IMG/VR virus record: IMGVR_UViG_3300048583_000290
Location: 1-53,938 of that record
Origin: a virus
Length of the DNA stretch: 53,938 nt
Reading direction: 5' to 3' (one strand)
Position 1 is the first letter of the stretch. Each line of letters opens with the position of its first letter. Both the position numbers and the translations under genes were made by a program. A model generated the notes under the pieces. The model saw nothing but the letters and a program-made list of their open reading frames with translations, made no database searches and was not told where the DNA came from. This document shows, one piece after another, positions 7,052-15,282 of this stretch.

Positions 7052-8037
7052 TGCCACTTCTCCCATTCCCCAGCATTTTCGTTCGCCGCTTCAAGAATTG
7101 CTTCATCTTGCTCTGCGACCCATTCAGTAAGGTGTCGCCAGCCCTTATCAGCGCAGTGACCGTGGTGGCATCGGAAAGCACCCGTCCACCCATTCTCTTC
7201 ATTTGGCTCGCGTATCGCGGCACCGCTGTTGGCAGCCCCTGAATGCTCATCAGTCCAAGGGCAAACAATCTGCGACCACCCTGCCATATCGGCCATCAGT
7301 GTCTTGAGCATCTTCGCCTGCCGCAGTGCCTTGCGCACATTCCTGAATGCGAGGATGCTGTCTTGCTTATCGACAGTCGCGCCGCGCGGCATCCCTCGAT
7401 TGACGACCGGCGCTGTCAGGTCAACGCCAAATGCCGCAGCCAGTGCTTCGGGCGCATATCGTCGGTCAGCGTCCAGCGATGCCAGCCTCACCTTCCACTG
7501 TTTGCCGTTCGCAGTCCGGTGCTTCGGCTTCCCGTTCACTCCAACTGGCGGCCTGAAAACGCGGTTGACGCCCGCCATTCCGGGGTCATTGCCCATAAAC
7601 TGCTTATCAATGAAGCCTTTGATGAGGCGCTCAAATAGGCCGATGTCAGTCACGGCGCAGTCGAACATATAGACTGCCTGATAATTGTCTTTCGATGTTT
7701 CGATGAGTGCGGTGCACGGCAACACCGATATGATGTCCATTGAAAATTTGGCGCCAGCCCCGGTGCCAATATCATCAATCATCAGGCAGAGGCCGCCAGC
7801 AAAATTCTCTTTGCGGCGGCGATATTCACCGCGCTCATTCTGCTTCATCGCCGAGACGCAAACATAGACGTTGGCGCCCTCGTCAATCTTGCCGGGTCCA
7901 TAAGTCTTGGCCGCCCAATTCTGCTTCTCGATGTCATTCGGGTCACCCCGGAATTGACATATCATCAATCTTGCGTCGCGCGGCACGTATTTGCCCATCG
8001 CACCGAAGAATGATTCCCATTCTGCCGCTTCATCCAT
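7048..8037 (-). CDS. RepB-like (archaeo-eukaryotic type) DNA primase
   Basis: A primase candidate immediately upstream of the D5-like helicase. Motifs typical of RepB/AEP primases are visible: LMIDDIGTG (metal-binding acidic pair), then ALIETSKDNYQAVYMF (the S-x(2)-N-x-Q segment) and a basic region near GVNRVFRPP. The C-terminus has a possible zinc site (SQIVCPWTDEHS ... FRCHHGHC). The frame is open to TTG 8076, but ATG 8037 is the first standard start; a good GGGAG lies upstream of neither at ideal spacing, so the N-terminus is uncertain by 13 residues. Confidence 0.75.
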   Translation of the reverse strand: MDEAAEWESFFGAMGKYVPRDARLMICQFRGDPNDIEKQNWAAKTYGPGKIDEGANVYVCVSAMKQNERGEYRRRKENFAGGLCLMIDDIGTGAGAKFSMDIISVLPCTALIETSKDNYQAVYMFDCAVTDIGLFERLIKGFIDKQFMGNDPGMAGVNRVFRPPVGVNGKPKHRTANGKQWKVRLASLDADRRYAPEALAAAFGVDLTAPVVNRGMPRGATVDKQDSILAFRNVRKALRQAKMLKTLMADMAGWSQIVCPWTDEHSGAANSGAAIREPNEENGWTGAFRCHHGHCADKGWRHLTEWVAEQDEAILEAANENAGEWEKWQ

Positions 8038-8208
8038 ATATGTTTGCCGCCACCACGATTGTTTAGCTCCCGCCAATCCTTGTCTCAGCGCCCCGCTTCG
8101 CGCCTCGCGCCCGCCCCTCGCTACCGCCGCCGCGCCGGTTAGAACATGTTTTAAGCGCGTCTAGGGCCTTCCCCGCTACCTACCCCCAGCCGCCCGCTTC
8201 CGGCGCTC
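8038..8208. other. Short gene-free GC-rich spacer
   Basis: About 170 bases without a gene. It is part of a CTAG-containing, TG/CA-poor island (roughly 8085-8235). It also carries CGGGAGCTAAACAA on the minus strand, the same leader that precedes the ATG of the DUF932 gene at 30239, but here no in-frame start follows directly. Confidence 0.4.
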
Positions 8209-8508
8209 CTAGCCCCGTTCCGCCCGTTCCTTAAACATATCCCTTTTTGCGCTTTCCAGCAGCAGCATTTCGGCGCTATGCTGCCACGGCTTGCGGCGGC
8301 GCGTCATCGTATATTCAAATTCGGCCACCGACAGCTTTCGTTGAACGAGGTCAATCAATCCCTTGTCCTCTGCCATCAACAGCAGATTGCGGGAGCTTCG
8401 CATGTCCGCAGACAGCAGTGCGTCAACCGCAAAGAACCCTCGGTGATATGTTTTCGTCTGGCGCGGCTCAGCCGCAGCAATCCAGTTTGCTATCTCACGC
8501 AATGTCAT
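8209..8508 (-). CDS. Hypothetical protein
   Basis: A 99-aa protein starting at ATG 8508 behind GGGAAG. It begins MTLREIANWIAA, a helix-turn-helix-like opening, and continues as a largely helical, basic chain (TMTRRRKPWQ). No family recognised. A small regulatory DNA-binding protein is possible. It lies between the hairpin at 8591-8628 and the primase gene. Confidence 0.65.
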   Translation of the reverse strand: MTLREIANWIAAAEPRQTKTYHRGFFAVDALLSADMRSSRNLLLMAEDKGLIDLVQRKLSVAEFEYTMTRRRKPWQHSAEMLLLESAKRDMFKERAERG

Positions 8509-8510
8509 AC

Positions 8511-8637
8511 ATCTTCCCAAAAGCAGCTTAGGCGTCACCTCAACGCACAATCAAGTAACGCCGAAGTAACGCCTAAGTATTCGCGTCAGATTACGGTGAG
8601 CGCCTAAGTAATCAGCCGCTCACCGTAAGTAACGGCA
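8511..8637. other. Hairpin and CGCCTAAGTA repeats between genes
   Basis: TTACGGTGAGC (8591-8601) and GCTCACCGTAA (8618-8628) form a perfect 11-bp stem with a 16-base loop. Next to it are two CGCCTAAGTA and two AGTAACGCC repeats (8544-8610). There is no T-run, so an operator or transcript-processing site is as likely as a terminator. Confidence 0.6.
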
Positions 8638-9465
8638 TCAGAACCTGCTGTCATCGCCGCCTTCGGCAGTCTGTTCGTAGTTGGCGCGAACGGTGCCGGC
8701 GGCCAGCGCCGCGTTGAACGCCTTTGCCCGGTCATAGATTGCCTTGTTCGTGACAAAGCCGTTCTGCGCGAAGCGGATGCCGTGCCACGAACCCTGGTCG
8801 TTTGATTCAGGCACCGTGGTGGCATGGACGACGTTCGCAAAGGTCGGCGGGTTGAGGCCATTGACGACCACTTGCCGCAGCATCGACATCAGCTGCCGTG
8901 ACTTCTTGATTTGGGTTGATGCCAGAGCGATGAGCACTTCGCTGACCGCCCCATCGACCATCATCAGGCAGTAGTGTGACCGGGTATCGCTGAGCCGGTC
9001 ACTGCGCTTGGGGTCAGGCGTTTCATCCTTGTTGGCAACGACATACAGACGGCCATCCAGTTCCTTGACGATGCCATCAGCCTGCATCTTGTCAACCTGT
9101 TCAGGCAGATAGATGCCCTTCAGACCGCCGCCTTCACCACCGCGCGGCCCCCAGCGCAGAATACGGCGTTCAAAGGAACACGGCACCAGGTCGATGCCCT
9201 TTTCCTTGCCGTCATACAGCCGCCCACTGACGGTGTCGAGGAACATGCCCGGCTTTGCGCCTTCGATGTATGCGCCATCATCCTCATCGCACTGCGGCGA
9301 CCCCTTCTGGAGAATGCGGATGAACGGGATGGCAAAGGTTTCGCTGTCCGCGCCTTCCATCCCCTTGCCGGCATCGGATTGCCAGTCCACTCCGCCAGCT
9401 TCGACCAATGCGGTCGTCTTCACTTCTTCTTCAACCGGCTTCCCGGCCACGTCTTTGCCTGCCAT
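8638..9465 (-). CDS. Putative ssDNA-binding or replication accessory protein
   Basis: A 275-aa protein with a beta-rich core and an acidic C-terminal tail (EQTAEGGDDSRF) typical of phage ssDNA-binding proteins. The N-terminal part FAIPFIRILQKGSPQ is a segment common in a conserved phage family found in replication clusters. ATG 9465 is preceded by GTGAG. The codon choice is strongly biased to GC-ending codons, like the capsid and tail-tube genes, which suggests abundant product. Function is inferred from tail and context only. Confidence 0.5.
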   Translation of the reverse strand: MAGKDVAGKPVEEEVKTTALVEAGGVDWQSDAGKGMEGADSETFAIPFIRILQKGSPQCDEDDGAYIEGAKPGMFLDTVSGRLYDGKEKGIDLVPCSFERRILRWGPRGGEGGGLKGIYLPEQVDKMQADGIVKELDGRLYVVANKDETPDPKRSDRLSDTRSHYCLMMVDGAVSEVLIALASTQIKKSRQLMSMLRQVVVNGLNPPTFANVVHATTVPESNDQGSWHGIRFAQNGFVTNKAIYDRAKAFNAALAAGTVRANYEQTAEGGDDSRF

Positions 9466-9473
9466 TGCTTAGC

Positions 9474-9977
9474 TCACTTTCCTGCTTTGATTACCGCCTC
9501 AACGAATGGGAATATGGAGAAGCAGTCGGGCGGCAACTGCTCTCCATTTTCAATCCGCTCCCTCGCCCATGATTTGAGGGTCATCGGATGAACTGTTGTC
9601 TTGCCTTCGCACTCATAGCCCAAACCGGCCAGCTTCTCTGCGGCCTCGGTTGCGCGTTCGCGGTCTGTTCCGGCAAAGATGAGTTTCAGCTCTGTGCGGA
9701 CGATGCCGCCAAAGCCGTTAGCATCGAGGAACGCAACGGCCCCTTCATTGTCAACGATTGATGCTGTGCACTGATTGCGCAGGTCGATGGTCGTGCCGTC
9801 ATCGAGCTTGATTTTGGTGACGCCGACCTCATCCATAATCTCCGGGATGCGCTCGCGGGTCAGCGTTTTCAGGGCGTTAGCCGCCGCCTCTGCTTCTTCT
9901 TGAAGCATTGTCAGCTTGGATTTCAGCGCAGACGCCTCATCGACCGCCGTGCGCAGACGGTCTTTCAAGTCACTCAT
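9474..9977 (-). CDS. Coiled-coil hypothetical protein
   Basis: A 167-aa protein starting at ATG 9977 behind GGGGA. Residues 1-50 form a predicted coiled coil (LKDRLRTAVDEASALKSKL), followed by a small globular part with TKIKLDDGTTIDLRN and ending near AVIKAGK. It lies 8 bases upstream of the putative ssDNA-binding protein gene and is probably cotranscribed with it, so a replication or recombination helper role is possible. Family not identified. Confidence 0.7.
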   Translation of the reverse strand: MSDLKDRLRTAVDEASALKSKLTMLQEEAEAAANALKTLTRERIPEIMDEVGVTKIKLDDGTTIDLRNQCTASIVDNEGAVAFLDANGFGGIVRTELKLIFAGTDRERATEAAEKLAGLGYECEGKTTVHPMTLKSWARERIENGEQLPPDCFSIFPFVEAVIKAGK

Positions 9978-10094
9978 AAATTCCCCTATAGCTCCACCGG
10001 CATGAACCGGGCGACTATAATCCGCCTATTCCGGCGCACCGGGAAGCGATATTAGTGAGTGCGCAAAGTTAATCCTGCGGCCATTGAACGACTT

Positions 10095-10382
10095 TCATTC
10101 CACGTCACCTCGATTGACCAACAGGATGGCACCGACCGCTTTGCCTAATCCCGTTGGCTTGTAAAGGTTGCTGTAGGCATCCTCTCGAAAGCCGGGGTTC
10201 ATCGACCATTCAACTAGCCAGCCATTCGTGATGCCTTCGCTGACTTTGCCGCACAACCCGCTCAAAAGCGTGTCAACCAGCCCAGAATCATTCGTGCGTG
10301 TCGAGCCGCGCTCGCAGCACCTGATGAGCGCATCGGCTTCGAGTGGCGTCAGCTCTGATGCGATTGCGTTGGCGTCCATCAT
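10095..10382 (-). CDS. Hypothetical protein
   Basis: A 95-aa mostly helical protein; ATG 10382 overlaps the stop of the upstream gene. It has an acidic N-terminal helix (NAIASELTPLEADALIRCCERG) and no recognised motif. It is the last gene of the operon 11257-10095 that begins near the 11-kb small-gene cluster. Confidence 0.65.
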   Translation of the reverse strand: MMDANAIASELTPLEADALIRCCERGSTRTNDSGLVDTLLSGLCGKVSEGITNGWLVEWSMNPGFREDAYSNLYKPTGLGKAVGAILLVNRGDVE

Positions 10383-10639
10383 TTCACCTTCGGCTTGATA
10401 GCAAAAACATTGTCGCCGACCACTTCATACCGGCTCTTCAAAGTCGGCTGCGGCTCGTCAACGTCATCGTCGCATTCAATCTGCGCTCGCTGTTCAGCGT
10501 CTGCGATAAGCCACGCCGCGTCCTTGGCGACAGCCGCGCTGGCCTCCACCGCTTTGCCGGCGCTCATCAATGCTCGACCAATAATCTGCGCGACGGCGAC
10601 AGCCGCGACGGCCCCAATCAGCGTTTCAACGATACTCAT
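10379..10639 (-). CDS. Small single-helix membrane protein
   Basis: An 86-aa protein with GAGGGGA before its ATG. Residues about 3-28 are a long Ala/Val/Ile-rich hydrophobic helix (VETLIGAVAAVAVAQIIG), followed by an alanine-rich helix and an acidic, basic-ended tail. It is probably inner-membrane anchored with the tail in the cytoplasm. Function unknown; lysis timing, exclusion or membrane recruitment are all possible. Confidence 0.65.
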   Translation of the reverse strand: MSIVETLIGAVAAVAVAQIIGRALMSAGKAVEASAAVAKDAAWLIADAEQRAQIECDDDVDEPQPTLKSRYEVVGDNVFAIKPKVK

Positions 10640-10649
10640 TGCAATCCCC

Positions 10650-10937
10650 TCAATCTGCGGTGCGCGCTGTCACATAGAATTTCTCGGATGATGGCTCGCG
10701 CCAGTTGGCTTCGAGTTCACCGGGGCGAAGCGTCTGGCGCATCATCTTGTCGCAGACGTGCTGGCAGTAATCGCGGTCAAGATACTCCCAGCAGAAGTGC
10801 ACCAGGCCAAATGGATGCGTCCACTGGATGCGCCAAAGCTGGTCGCCGACCTTGGTTTTCGGGGTGCCACGCTTCGCACGCGTGTCGCGGGTCTGCGTCC
10901 AGGGGATGACGGCAAAGGTGTTTGGTTGCTGTGTCAT
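10650..10937 (-). CDS. Hypothetical protein
   Basis: A 95-aa protein with ATG at 10937 overlapping the upstream stop (TAATG). It is rich in tryptophan and has a paired-cysteine region (HFCWEYLDRDYCQHVCDKM) that could bind a metal. No family recognised. Confidence 0.65.
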   Translation of the reverse strand: MTQQPNTFAVIPWTQTRDTRAKRGTPKTKVGDQLWRIQWTHPFGLVHFCWEYLDRDYCQHVCDKMMRQTLRPGELEANWREPSSEKFYVTARTAD

Positions 10938-11257
10938 TATCGTTGCCACTCCGCTGCGGCCACAAGCAGGCCAGCTTTGAATTGTTCCGCTGCGCGCTTT
11001 TCGGCCTCTGCGGCCAGCGCCAAGTCGAGGTGTTGGTGGACATACGCCTTCAGTGCCTCTTCATCGCCAACCTTGAGAGCCGCGATGCAGTCGGTCACGC
11101 ATTCGGGGATTTGCCATCCGCCGCTCATCCGCTGCGTGCGCTTCGGCAGTGCTTTCCATGCTTGGTAAGCTGCCGCGCAGAGCTTGATGTTGATGGCGTA
11201 GCACCGGCTGTAAACAGTCGATGCGCCGGGCCACGTTGGGAGATTATCGTTTGCCAT
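10937..11257 (-). CDS. Hypothetical protein
   Basis: A 106-aa protein starting MANDNLPTWPG at 11257; the longer open frame to 11395 overlaps a better upstream gene and is rejected. It is largely helical with a long Ala/Glu-rich C-terminal helix (LALAAEAEKRAAEQFKAGL). No family recognised. It lies immediately downstream of the 58-aa gene. Confidence 0.65.
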   Translation of the reverse strand: MANDNLPTWPGASTVYSRCYAINIKLCAAAYQAWKALPKRTQRMSGGWQIPECVTDCIAALKVGDEEALKAYVHQHLDLALAAEAEKRAAEQFKAGLLVAAAEWQR

Positions 11258-11258
11258 T

Positions 11259-11435
11259 TCAGTCAACCCACCGACCGTTGTAGAGGATGCCGACGATGTC
11301 CGGGTTCGCGCGGCAATACGCTTTGGCCGCCGAATAGATGGACGGGCCGCTGATGGTCGTCTTGATGTTGTTCGAGTGCTTGTCGTCCAAAGCAATCTCG
11401 ACTTTGAAATCGTGAACTTTCTGGGGGATAGGCAT
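11259..11435 (-). CDS. 58-aa small protein, first gene of its operon
   Basis: Begins MPIPQKVHDFKVEI and ends LYNGRWVD. The ATG at 11435 sits behind AGAAGGA, 15 bases downstream of the hairpin-type promoter leader. It has alternating polar/hydrophobic character and a SIYSAAKAYCRANPDIVGI helix, and looks like a real folded mini-protein. No family recognised. Confidence 0.7.
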   Translation of the reverse strand: MPIPQKVHDFKVEIALDDKHSNNIKTTISGPSIYSAAKAYCRANPDIVGILYNGRWVD

Positions 11436-11449
11436 TACAGGTTCCTTCT

Positions 11450-11512
11450 GCCGGCACCGCGCCGACGCCTTCCTTATCCGATATTTTCACTGCTAAGCAA
11501 AGTTATTTTTTT
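11450..11512 (-). promoter_or_regulatory. Hairpin-type promoter module for the 11435-10095 operon
   Basis: A7 tract (11506-11512), TTGCTT (11495-11500), 16-base spacer, GATAAG (11473-11478) and leader hairpin GTCGGC-GCGGT-GCCGGC (11450-11466) on the minus strand. The hairpin starts at the expected +1. The A tract overlaps the stop codon of the upstream gene. Confidence 0.85.
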
Positions 11513-11754
11513 GACGGCAGCCAATGTGTCGGTGGCGGAAAGCTGTAGCGCCGGTCTTCATTCAGCCACCTTGGCGTGTCGGCATATGCGATGTCTGCCG
11601 GGCCGTTTTCATCGTCATGCCGCATCGGTGAATCATCGCTGTTAATGTTCCAGACCGCCCAACCTTCGGCAATCTTCTGCCTTCGATGAACGCGCTTCAC
11701 CCACTGGCGGCTGCCATCCTTCGGTGCCTCGGCAATCGGTCGCCAATCAGCCAT
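11503..11754 (-). CDS. DUF551-like protein
   Basis: An 83-aa protein whose N-terminus, ADWRPIAEAPKDGSR, is the signature opening of the DUF551 family of small phage proteins. ATG 11754 overlaps the upstream gene by 8 bases and has GGAGAAG in front. The rest is tryptophan-rich and ends in a lysine pair. The function of the family is unknown. Confidence 0.75.
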   Translation of the reverse strand: MADWRPIAEAPKDGSRQWVKRVHRRQKIAEGWAVWNINSDDSPMRHDDENGPADIAYADTPRWLNEDRRYSFPPPTHWLPSKK

Positions 11755-11941
11755 CGTTCTTCTCCAACCTGTTTTGAATTCGCACCAAAGCACCGCGTGC
11801 GATGACGGCGCAAATGTGCGCATCAGGCGGGTCGTGCGGCTCTGGGTGGCCGATTGCGTTTAGTGAAATCTTGGCCTCTGCCAAAGCCCCTTCCAGCCGC
11901 GCAATTCGGGCATTGAGAAGTTCAAGGTGTCGCATAGTCAC
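11747..11941 (-). CDS. Hypothetical coiled-coil mini-protein
   Basis: A 64-aa protein with an N-terminal coiled coil (MRHLELLNARIARLEGALAE). The start is GTG 11941 overlapping the previous stop (GTGA) or ATG 11935 two codons later. Family unknown. Confidence 0.6.
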   Translation of the reverse strand: MTMRHLELLNARIARLEGALAEAKISLNAIGHPEPHDPPDAHICAVIARGALVRIQNRLEKNDG

Positions 11942-12153
11942 TGGTCTGCAATCCTCGTTGGCGGAACCTTGCAGGTATGCGCTTTGAACTGCGGCAATCG
12001 AACAGCCACTTCAAAATGGCGGCCAGCGACCATCATCCCTGGGGCCGTCAAGTCGCGGCGCGGTCGCCAGACGAAAAAGAAGTGATACCAGTCAGGGCCG
12101 CGCAACACGTCGCGCCCGATGAAGGCCATGAACAGAGAGGTCTGAATACCCAT
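11938..12153 (-). CDS. Hypothetical protein downstream of DNA ligase
   Basis: A 71-aa protein starting at ATG 12153, which overlaps the ligase stop (TGATG). It is aromatic and beta-rich (YHFFFVWRPRRDLTAPG). No family recognised. It is translationally coupled to the ligase. Confidence 0.65.
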   Translation of the reverse strand: MGIQTSLFMAFIGRDVLRGPDWYHFFFVWRPRRDLTAPGMMVAGRHFEVAVRLPQFKAHTCKVPPTRIADQ

Positions 12154-13088
12154 CACATATCCTCGCGTTGCCGGAATGACTGCCACGTTGGGAAGCGCGG
12201 CTTGTCCTTGATGCCTTTGGGGAAGAATTTGGCTTTGTGGAGCTTCGCTTTGAACTCCTCTTGGTTGGCAAAGAAATAGCGGCGTTGGTCGTGCGACAGG
12301 CAACCGGCGCCAACCCGCACTTGCTGGCCTGCCTCGAACAGCACCTTGTCACCGTCTTTGACGACACCGACTGTGCGGCCAATCATCGCGCCAATCATCC
12401 CGTTGGCAACTTTGTTTTCCTGGTGGCTCGAACGGAATGTGCGGCCCAGCTCATTGATTTGGGCTTCATTCTGGTTCTCCTCACCTTCGATGATTTCATC
12501 CACGAGGAATTCAAAATCAACAAACCGCTTGATGCGCCATTTGATGAGCTGTTTGCCAGCCCGCCCTTCCTTGTGCGCCGCTGCCGGGCCGCAGATGACG
12601 GTGCCTTCAAAGCCGGCAAGCAAATTCTCGGTGTCGAACGCCTCAAGCTCTTCCAAGCTGTAAATGACCCGACACGGCATAATCCGCAGGTGAACTTCAA
12701 AGTTTGGATATTCCTCGCTGACTTGGCGCACCCTGTCTGCCAGCTGCAGCAAACGATGCTCATAGCCCGCATTTCGGTTGTCATCGGTGACATAGTCGAA
12801 CAGCCACCAGACGATGTGCGGCTCACCGTCGATTGTCCCGGTCGCTGAACTGGTCATCCGGCACAAATCGGGGTGGTTGTTCGGCCCCGCCGCAAATTCG
12901 CCATCGAAGCCGATGAGCGCCGGGTGACTGAACCGGGCCGTCAAATAGCGGTTCTTGAACGGCTTGAGCGAACGCGCTGTCAGGTTGCCGTTGAGGTTCA
13001 GCGCCCGCACACCATCGACTTTTGGCTGGGCGATAAGTGGGAAGCGCAACCTGTTCGGCTGCCAGTCGTCAAGTAGGTGCGGCTTCAT
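12153..13088 (-). CDS. ATP-dependent DNA ligase
   Basis: Seals nicks, such as between Okazaki fragments, using ATP through a covalent lysine-AMP. The 311-aa length is that of minimal phage ligases. Motif I is QPKVDGVR with Lys23 as the likely nucleotidyl lysine, motif III is GFDGEF near residues 59-64, motif IV is GFEGTVI and motif V is IKWRIKRF. An OB-fold C-terminus with VGVVKDGDKVLFEAG follows. It lies in the small-gene cluster rather than with the polymerase. Secure from motifs. Confidence 0.92.
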   Translation of the reverse strand: MKPHLLDDWQPNRLRFPLIAQPKVDGVRALNLNGNLTARSLKPFKNRYLTARFSHPALIGFDGEFAAGPNNHPDLCRMTSSATGTIDGEPHIVWWLFDYVTDDNRNAGYEHRLLQLADRVRQVSEEYPNFEVHLRIMPCRVIYSLEELEAFDTENLLAGFEGTVICGPAAAHKEGRAGKQLIKWRIKRFVDFEFLVDEIIEGEENQNEAQINELGRTFRSSHQENKVANGMIGAMIGRTVGVVKDGDKVLFEAGQQVRVGAGCLSHDQRRYFFANQEEFKAKLHKAKFFPKGIKDKPRFPTWQSFRQREDM

Positions 13089-13288
13089 TATCCCAAGTCT
13101 CCATTCTGGGCGGACAATTCTTCTTCCAGCGCCGGCAGGATGAGGTTGACACAGTGGTCATAACCCTTCATATAATCCTCTGCCAGCAGGCAACTTCCCT
13201 CGGCGGCATACACGCCGGCATCGCCGTAATGCTTCTGAAGCTCGGAATGGACATCCTGCTTTGCGCGTTCTTCTGGTGATTCAGTCAT
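13088..13288 (-). CDS. Hypothetical acidic small protein
   Basis: A 66-aa acidic helical protein with ATG 13288 behind GGAGTGA. It includes CLLAEDYMKGYDHCVNLILP and ends EEELSAQNGDLG. No family recognised. It starts inside the last codons of the upstream 46-aa gene. Confidence 0.65.
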   Translation of the reverse strand: MTESPEERAKQDVHSELQKHYGDAGVYAAEGSCLLAEDYMKGYDHCVNLILPALEEELSAQNGDLG

Positions 13289-13421
13289 GAACGTCACTCC
13301 TGTCAAAGCCAACTTGAACGACGGTGCCAAACTGCCAGTATTGCGGGAAGTTGATGCGCACCCAGAAGCGCCAGGCATAGGCTTCCCATGCCGTTGCGCC
13401 GCGAAATGCTCCCCACTTCAC
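13281..13421 (-). CDS. 46-aa aromatic mini-protein
   Basis: Starts at GTG 13421 overlapping the preceding stop (GTGA) and ends 8 bases into the next gene. The sequence is very rich in aromatic residues (WGAFRGATAWEAYAWRFWV, INFPQYWQF), unlike a random frame, and the junctions follow the phage's coupling pattern. Function unknown; membrane-interface binding is possible. Confidence 0.6.
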   Translation of the reverse strand: MKWGAFRGATAWEAYAWRFWVRINFPQYWQFGTVVQVGFDRSDVHD

Positions 13422-13861
13422 AGCAGATGCTCCAGTAAGGTGATGGCATTATGCTGATTTTCGGCATCGAGCCGCGCTCGCTTCTTCCGCCAGCTTCTGG
13501 CGCGCAAAGATAAGATTTGGCCAACAACTATTTGCGCTTCATCAACATTGAGTTCAACGCTGCGGTATTTTGGCAAGCCTGGCATCCCGATGCTCAACTT
13601 GAGATGCTTCAGCTTGTGGACGCTGAAGCTGATTTCAAGGCTTGCATCAGAGCGCTCATTGAAAAGCGAAACTTCAATCACGCGCGACTTGTCAGCTATC
13701 TTCAGCTCAAATGAGCAGCGCGACGATGCTTCAATATATTTGTCTGCTGCCGGCAAGCTGGCAATCTGAATCGCAAGCAAATTTGCGAAAATAGATGTTG
13801 GAGTTGGCAGATTTGCTTCTGCCATCGCGTCTGATACTGGACGCCTTTTCCAGAATTTCAC
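13418..13861 (-). CDS. Hypothetical protein
   Basis: A 147-aa protein with a GTG start at 13861 overlapping the stop of the DUF6011-type gene (GTGA). It is mixed alpha/beta with a basic patch near the C-terminus (SLRARSWRKKRARL). No family recognised. Confidence 0.65.
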   Translation of the reverse strand: MKFWKRRPVSDAMAEANLPTPTSIFANLLAIQIASLPAADKYIEASSRCSFELKIADKSRVIEVSLFNERSDASLEISFSVHKLKHLKLSIGMPGLPKYRSVELNVDEAQIVVGQILSLRARSWRKKRARLDAENQHNAITLLEHLL

Positions 13862-14328
13862 GCCGCCAACCTTTCCACGTTGCGGGCGCACTCTGGCCCG
13901 ATGCCAGACTCAATGCTGCTCGGCACCGTCAACTTGCGATTGCAACGGCAGCACCGGCCTTCGTGCCAAAACTGAACGCCAACCGGCATCCGCTGCCGGG
14001 CAACGTGGTCATAGACATACTGGAACGCGCGCTGCGGCACCGTCAATTCCTGCAACTTGGTGCGCTTCGCGTTGAACTTGTATTCGGCGTTGGCCCGGTT
14101 GTATGACAGGAAGCCGATGTAGGTATATGACGACTCGTTGTCGCTGCCGGTGAGCAGGGATATGAACAAGACTGGCGTATTTGGATTGCGCTGTTCCTGC
14201 GGCTCGCGGGTCTTAAAGGTGTAGCGAACGCCTGTGCGCTCGCTCACCACCGTATATGTTGCGTTGGAGCCGCAGATGAAGGCGTGCGCGGCGGCGGCAT
14301 CGGAAAGTTGGCGGCGGGTTTCAGTCAC
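13858..14328 (-). CDS. DUF6011-type zinc-binding protein
   Basis: A 156-aa protein starting at GTG 14328 over the upstream TGA. The C-terminus carries CCRCNRKLTVPSSIESGIG followed by PEC, the cysteine pattern and G-I-G-P-C signature of DUF6011-type phage zinc modules. The N-terminal 110 residues are beta-rich (RYTFKTREP, YTYIGFLSYN). Nucleic-acid binding is likely but not shown. Confidence 0.75.
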   Translation of the reverse strand: MTETRRQLSDAAAAHAFICGSNATYTVVSERTGVRYTFKTREPQEQRNPNTPVLFISLLTGSDNESSYTYIGFLSYNRANAEYKFNAKRTKLQELTVPQRAFQYVYDHVARQRMPVGVQFWHEGRCCRCNRKLTVPSSIESGIGPECARNVERLAA

Positions 14329-14534
14329 GACCAACGCTCCACACCGAGTGCGTCGCTGAGGACATTGATGCGATGATACTTGTCGGCGTTGCGCACCTTC
14401 CAAGCGTCCCACTGCGGCCCCGGCCCATTAGCCATAAACAGCCGGTTGATTTCGCTTTTGGCTTCCTGAAGCTGCTGCATGAGGATGGGCTTGATGAGAG
14501 TGATTTGTTCTTCAGTAAGATTGTCGAGAGCCAT
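14325..14534 (-). CDS. Hypothetical protein, first gene of its operon
   Basis: A 69-aa helical protein with ATG 14534 behind AAGGA. It begins MALDNLTEEQITLIKP and has a QLQEAKSEINRL coiled segment. No family recognised. It is the first gene after the hairpin-type leader at 14556-14572. Confidence 0.65.
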   Translation of the reverse strand: MALDNLTEEQITLIKPILMQQLQEAKSEINRLFMANGPGPQWDAWKVRNADKYHRINVLSDALGVERWS

Positions 14535-14555
14535 TTCAAGTCCTTCTGTCGTCGT

Positions 14556-14620
14556 GGCAACACCGCGCCGCCTTGACAACCCCTTTTAGGCGCTCCGCTT
14601 TGAGCGGCAAAGCGTTTTTA
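14556..14620 (-). promoter_or_regulatory. Hairpin-type promoter module for the 14534-11503 operon
   Basis: A-tract (14615-14619), TTGCCG (14605-14610), 16-base spacer, TAAAAG (14583-14588) and hairpin GGCGGC-GCGGT-GTTGCC (14556-14572; six pairs, two of them G-U) on the minus strand. Upstream, TCAAAAATAGTTTG on the plus strand is shared with the region near 31030. Confidence 0.8.
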
Positions 14621-14793
14621 GTGAATAACTCAAAAATAGTTTGGTCAAACGTCCGCCTTCGCTATCGGTCGGGCCTAGCCGCGCCCCTTGATATATCGAG
14701 CGGGAACAAGCCCCTAGCGCCTCGCGCGCCTTCCGGCCCCTAACCCCTAGCCTATCGGTCGCGGCGCTCTAGCCCGCCTTCTAGGCCGCTTTA
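14621..14793. other. Spacer with CTAG-rich, TG/CA-poor island
   Basis: About 170 bases without a gene. Five CTAG sites occur between 14677 and 14784, while TG and CA dinucleotides are almost absent. It may hold the terminator of the upstream operon, but no clean stem with a T-run was found. Confidence 0.4.
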
Positions 14794-15282
14794 TCACCAT
14801 TGCCCGAATTGCGGCACAGCGCGTCCACCCCAGGTCGGCAATCGCTTATCTGTTGACCAGCGGCGCGCCAAATATGCGCGATAGGCTTCATGGACTGGCA
14901 GATGCGTGAAGTCCAGCTTATGCTCGCCGTTGCGCGCTGAGTTCTGGAAAGACGTTGGGCGGTCGCCGCAAATCGAGTTGAGAACTTCATCATTGATGGT
15001 CGAAAGCATATCTTCAATCGGTCCAGCGCAGGCGTGGACGCGGCCATATCTGACGAAATAGATGTCGCACAAAGCCATACCGTGCCGCCACAGCCAAGCA
15101 GCATTGGCCCGCGTTGCACAAGCCCAAATCGCACACGGATGGTTCTGGTGCGTCGGCTTGTATGGCCCGTTGACCGCCATACTGAGCAGCTGCGCCGTCT
15201 CCAGAATCATCTTGATGACGCGCTTGTCATCGAGCGCCTGTGCCGATGCCACTGGGCAATCTGATGTCGCAAAGATGTTCAT
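14794..15282 (-). CDS. Conserved phage MNIF/DKxVxKMxLETAQLL family protein
   Basis: A 162-aa member of a widespread phage family sometimes labelled pyrimidine-dimer glycosylase-like. Landmarks are MNIFATSDCPVASAQ at the start, DDKRVIKMILETAQLL, NHPCAIW, WLWRHG and RYGRVHAC. Histidines and acidic residues are conserved, so an enzyme is likely, but the biochemical role is not established. ATG 15282 overlaps the upstream stop. It is the last gene of the operon starting at 16052. Confidence 0.7.
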   Translation of the reverse strand: MNIFATSDCPVASAQALDDKRVIKMILETAQLLSMAVNGPYKPTHQNHPCAIWACATRANAAWLWRHGMALCDIYFVRYGRVHACAGPIEDMLSTINDEVLNSICGDRPTSFQNSARNGEHKLDFTHLPVHEAYRAYLARRWSTDKRLPTWGGRAVPQFGQW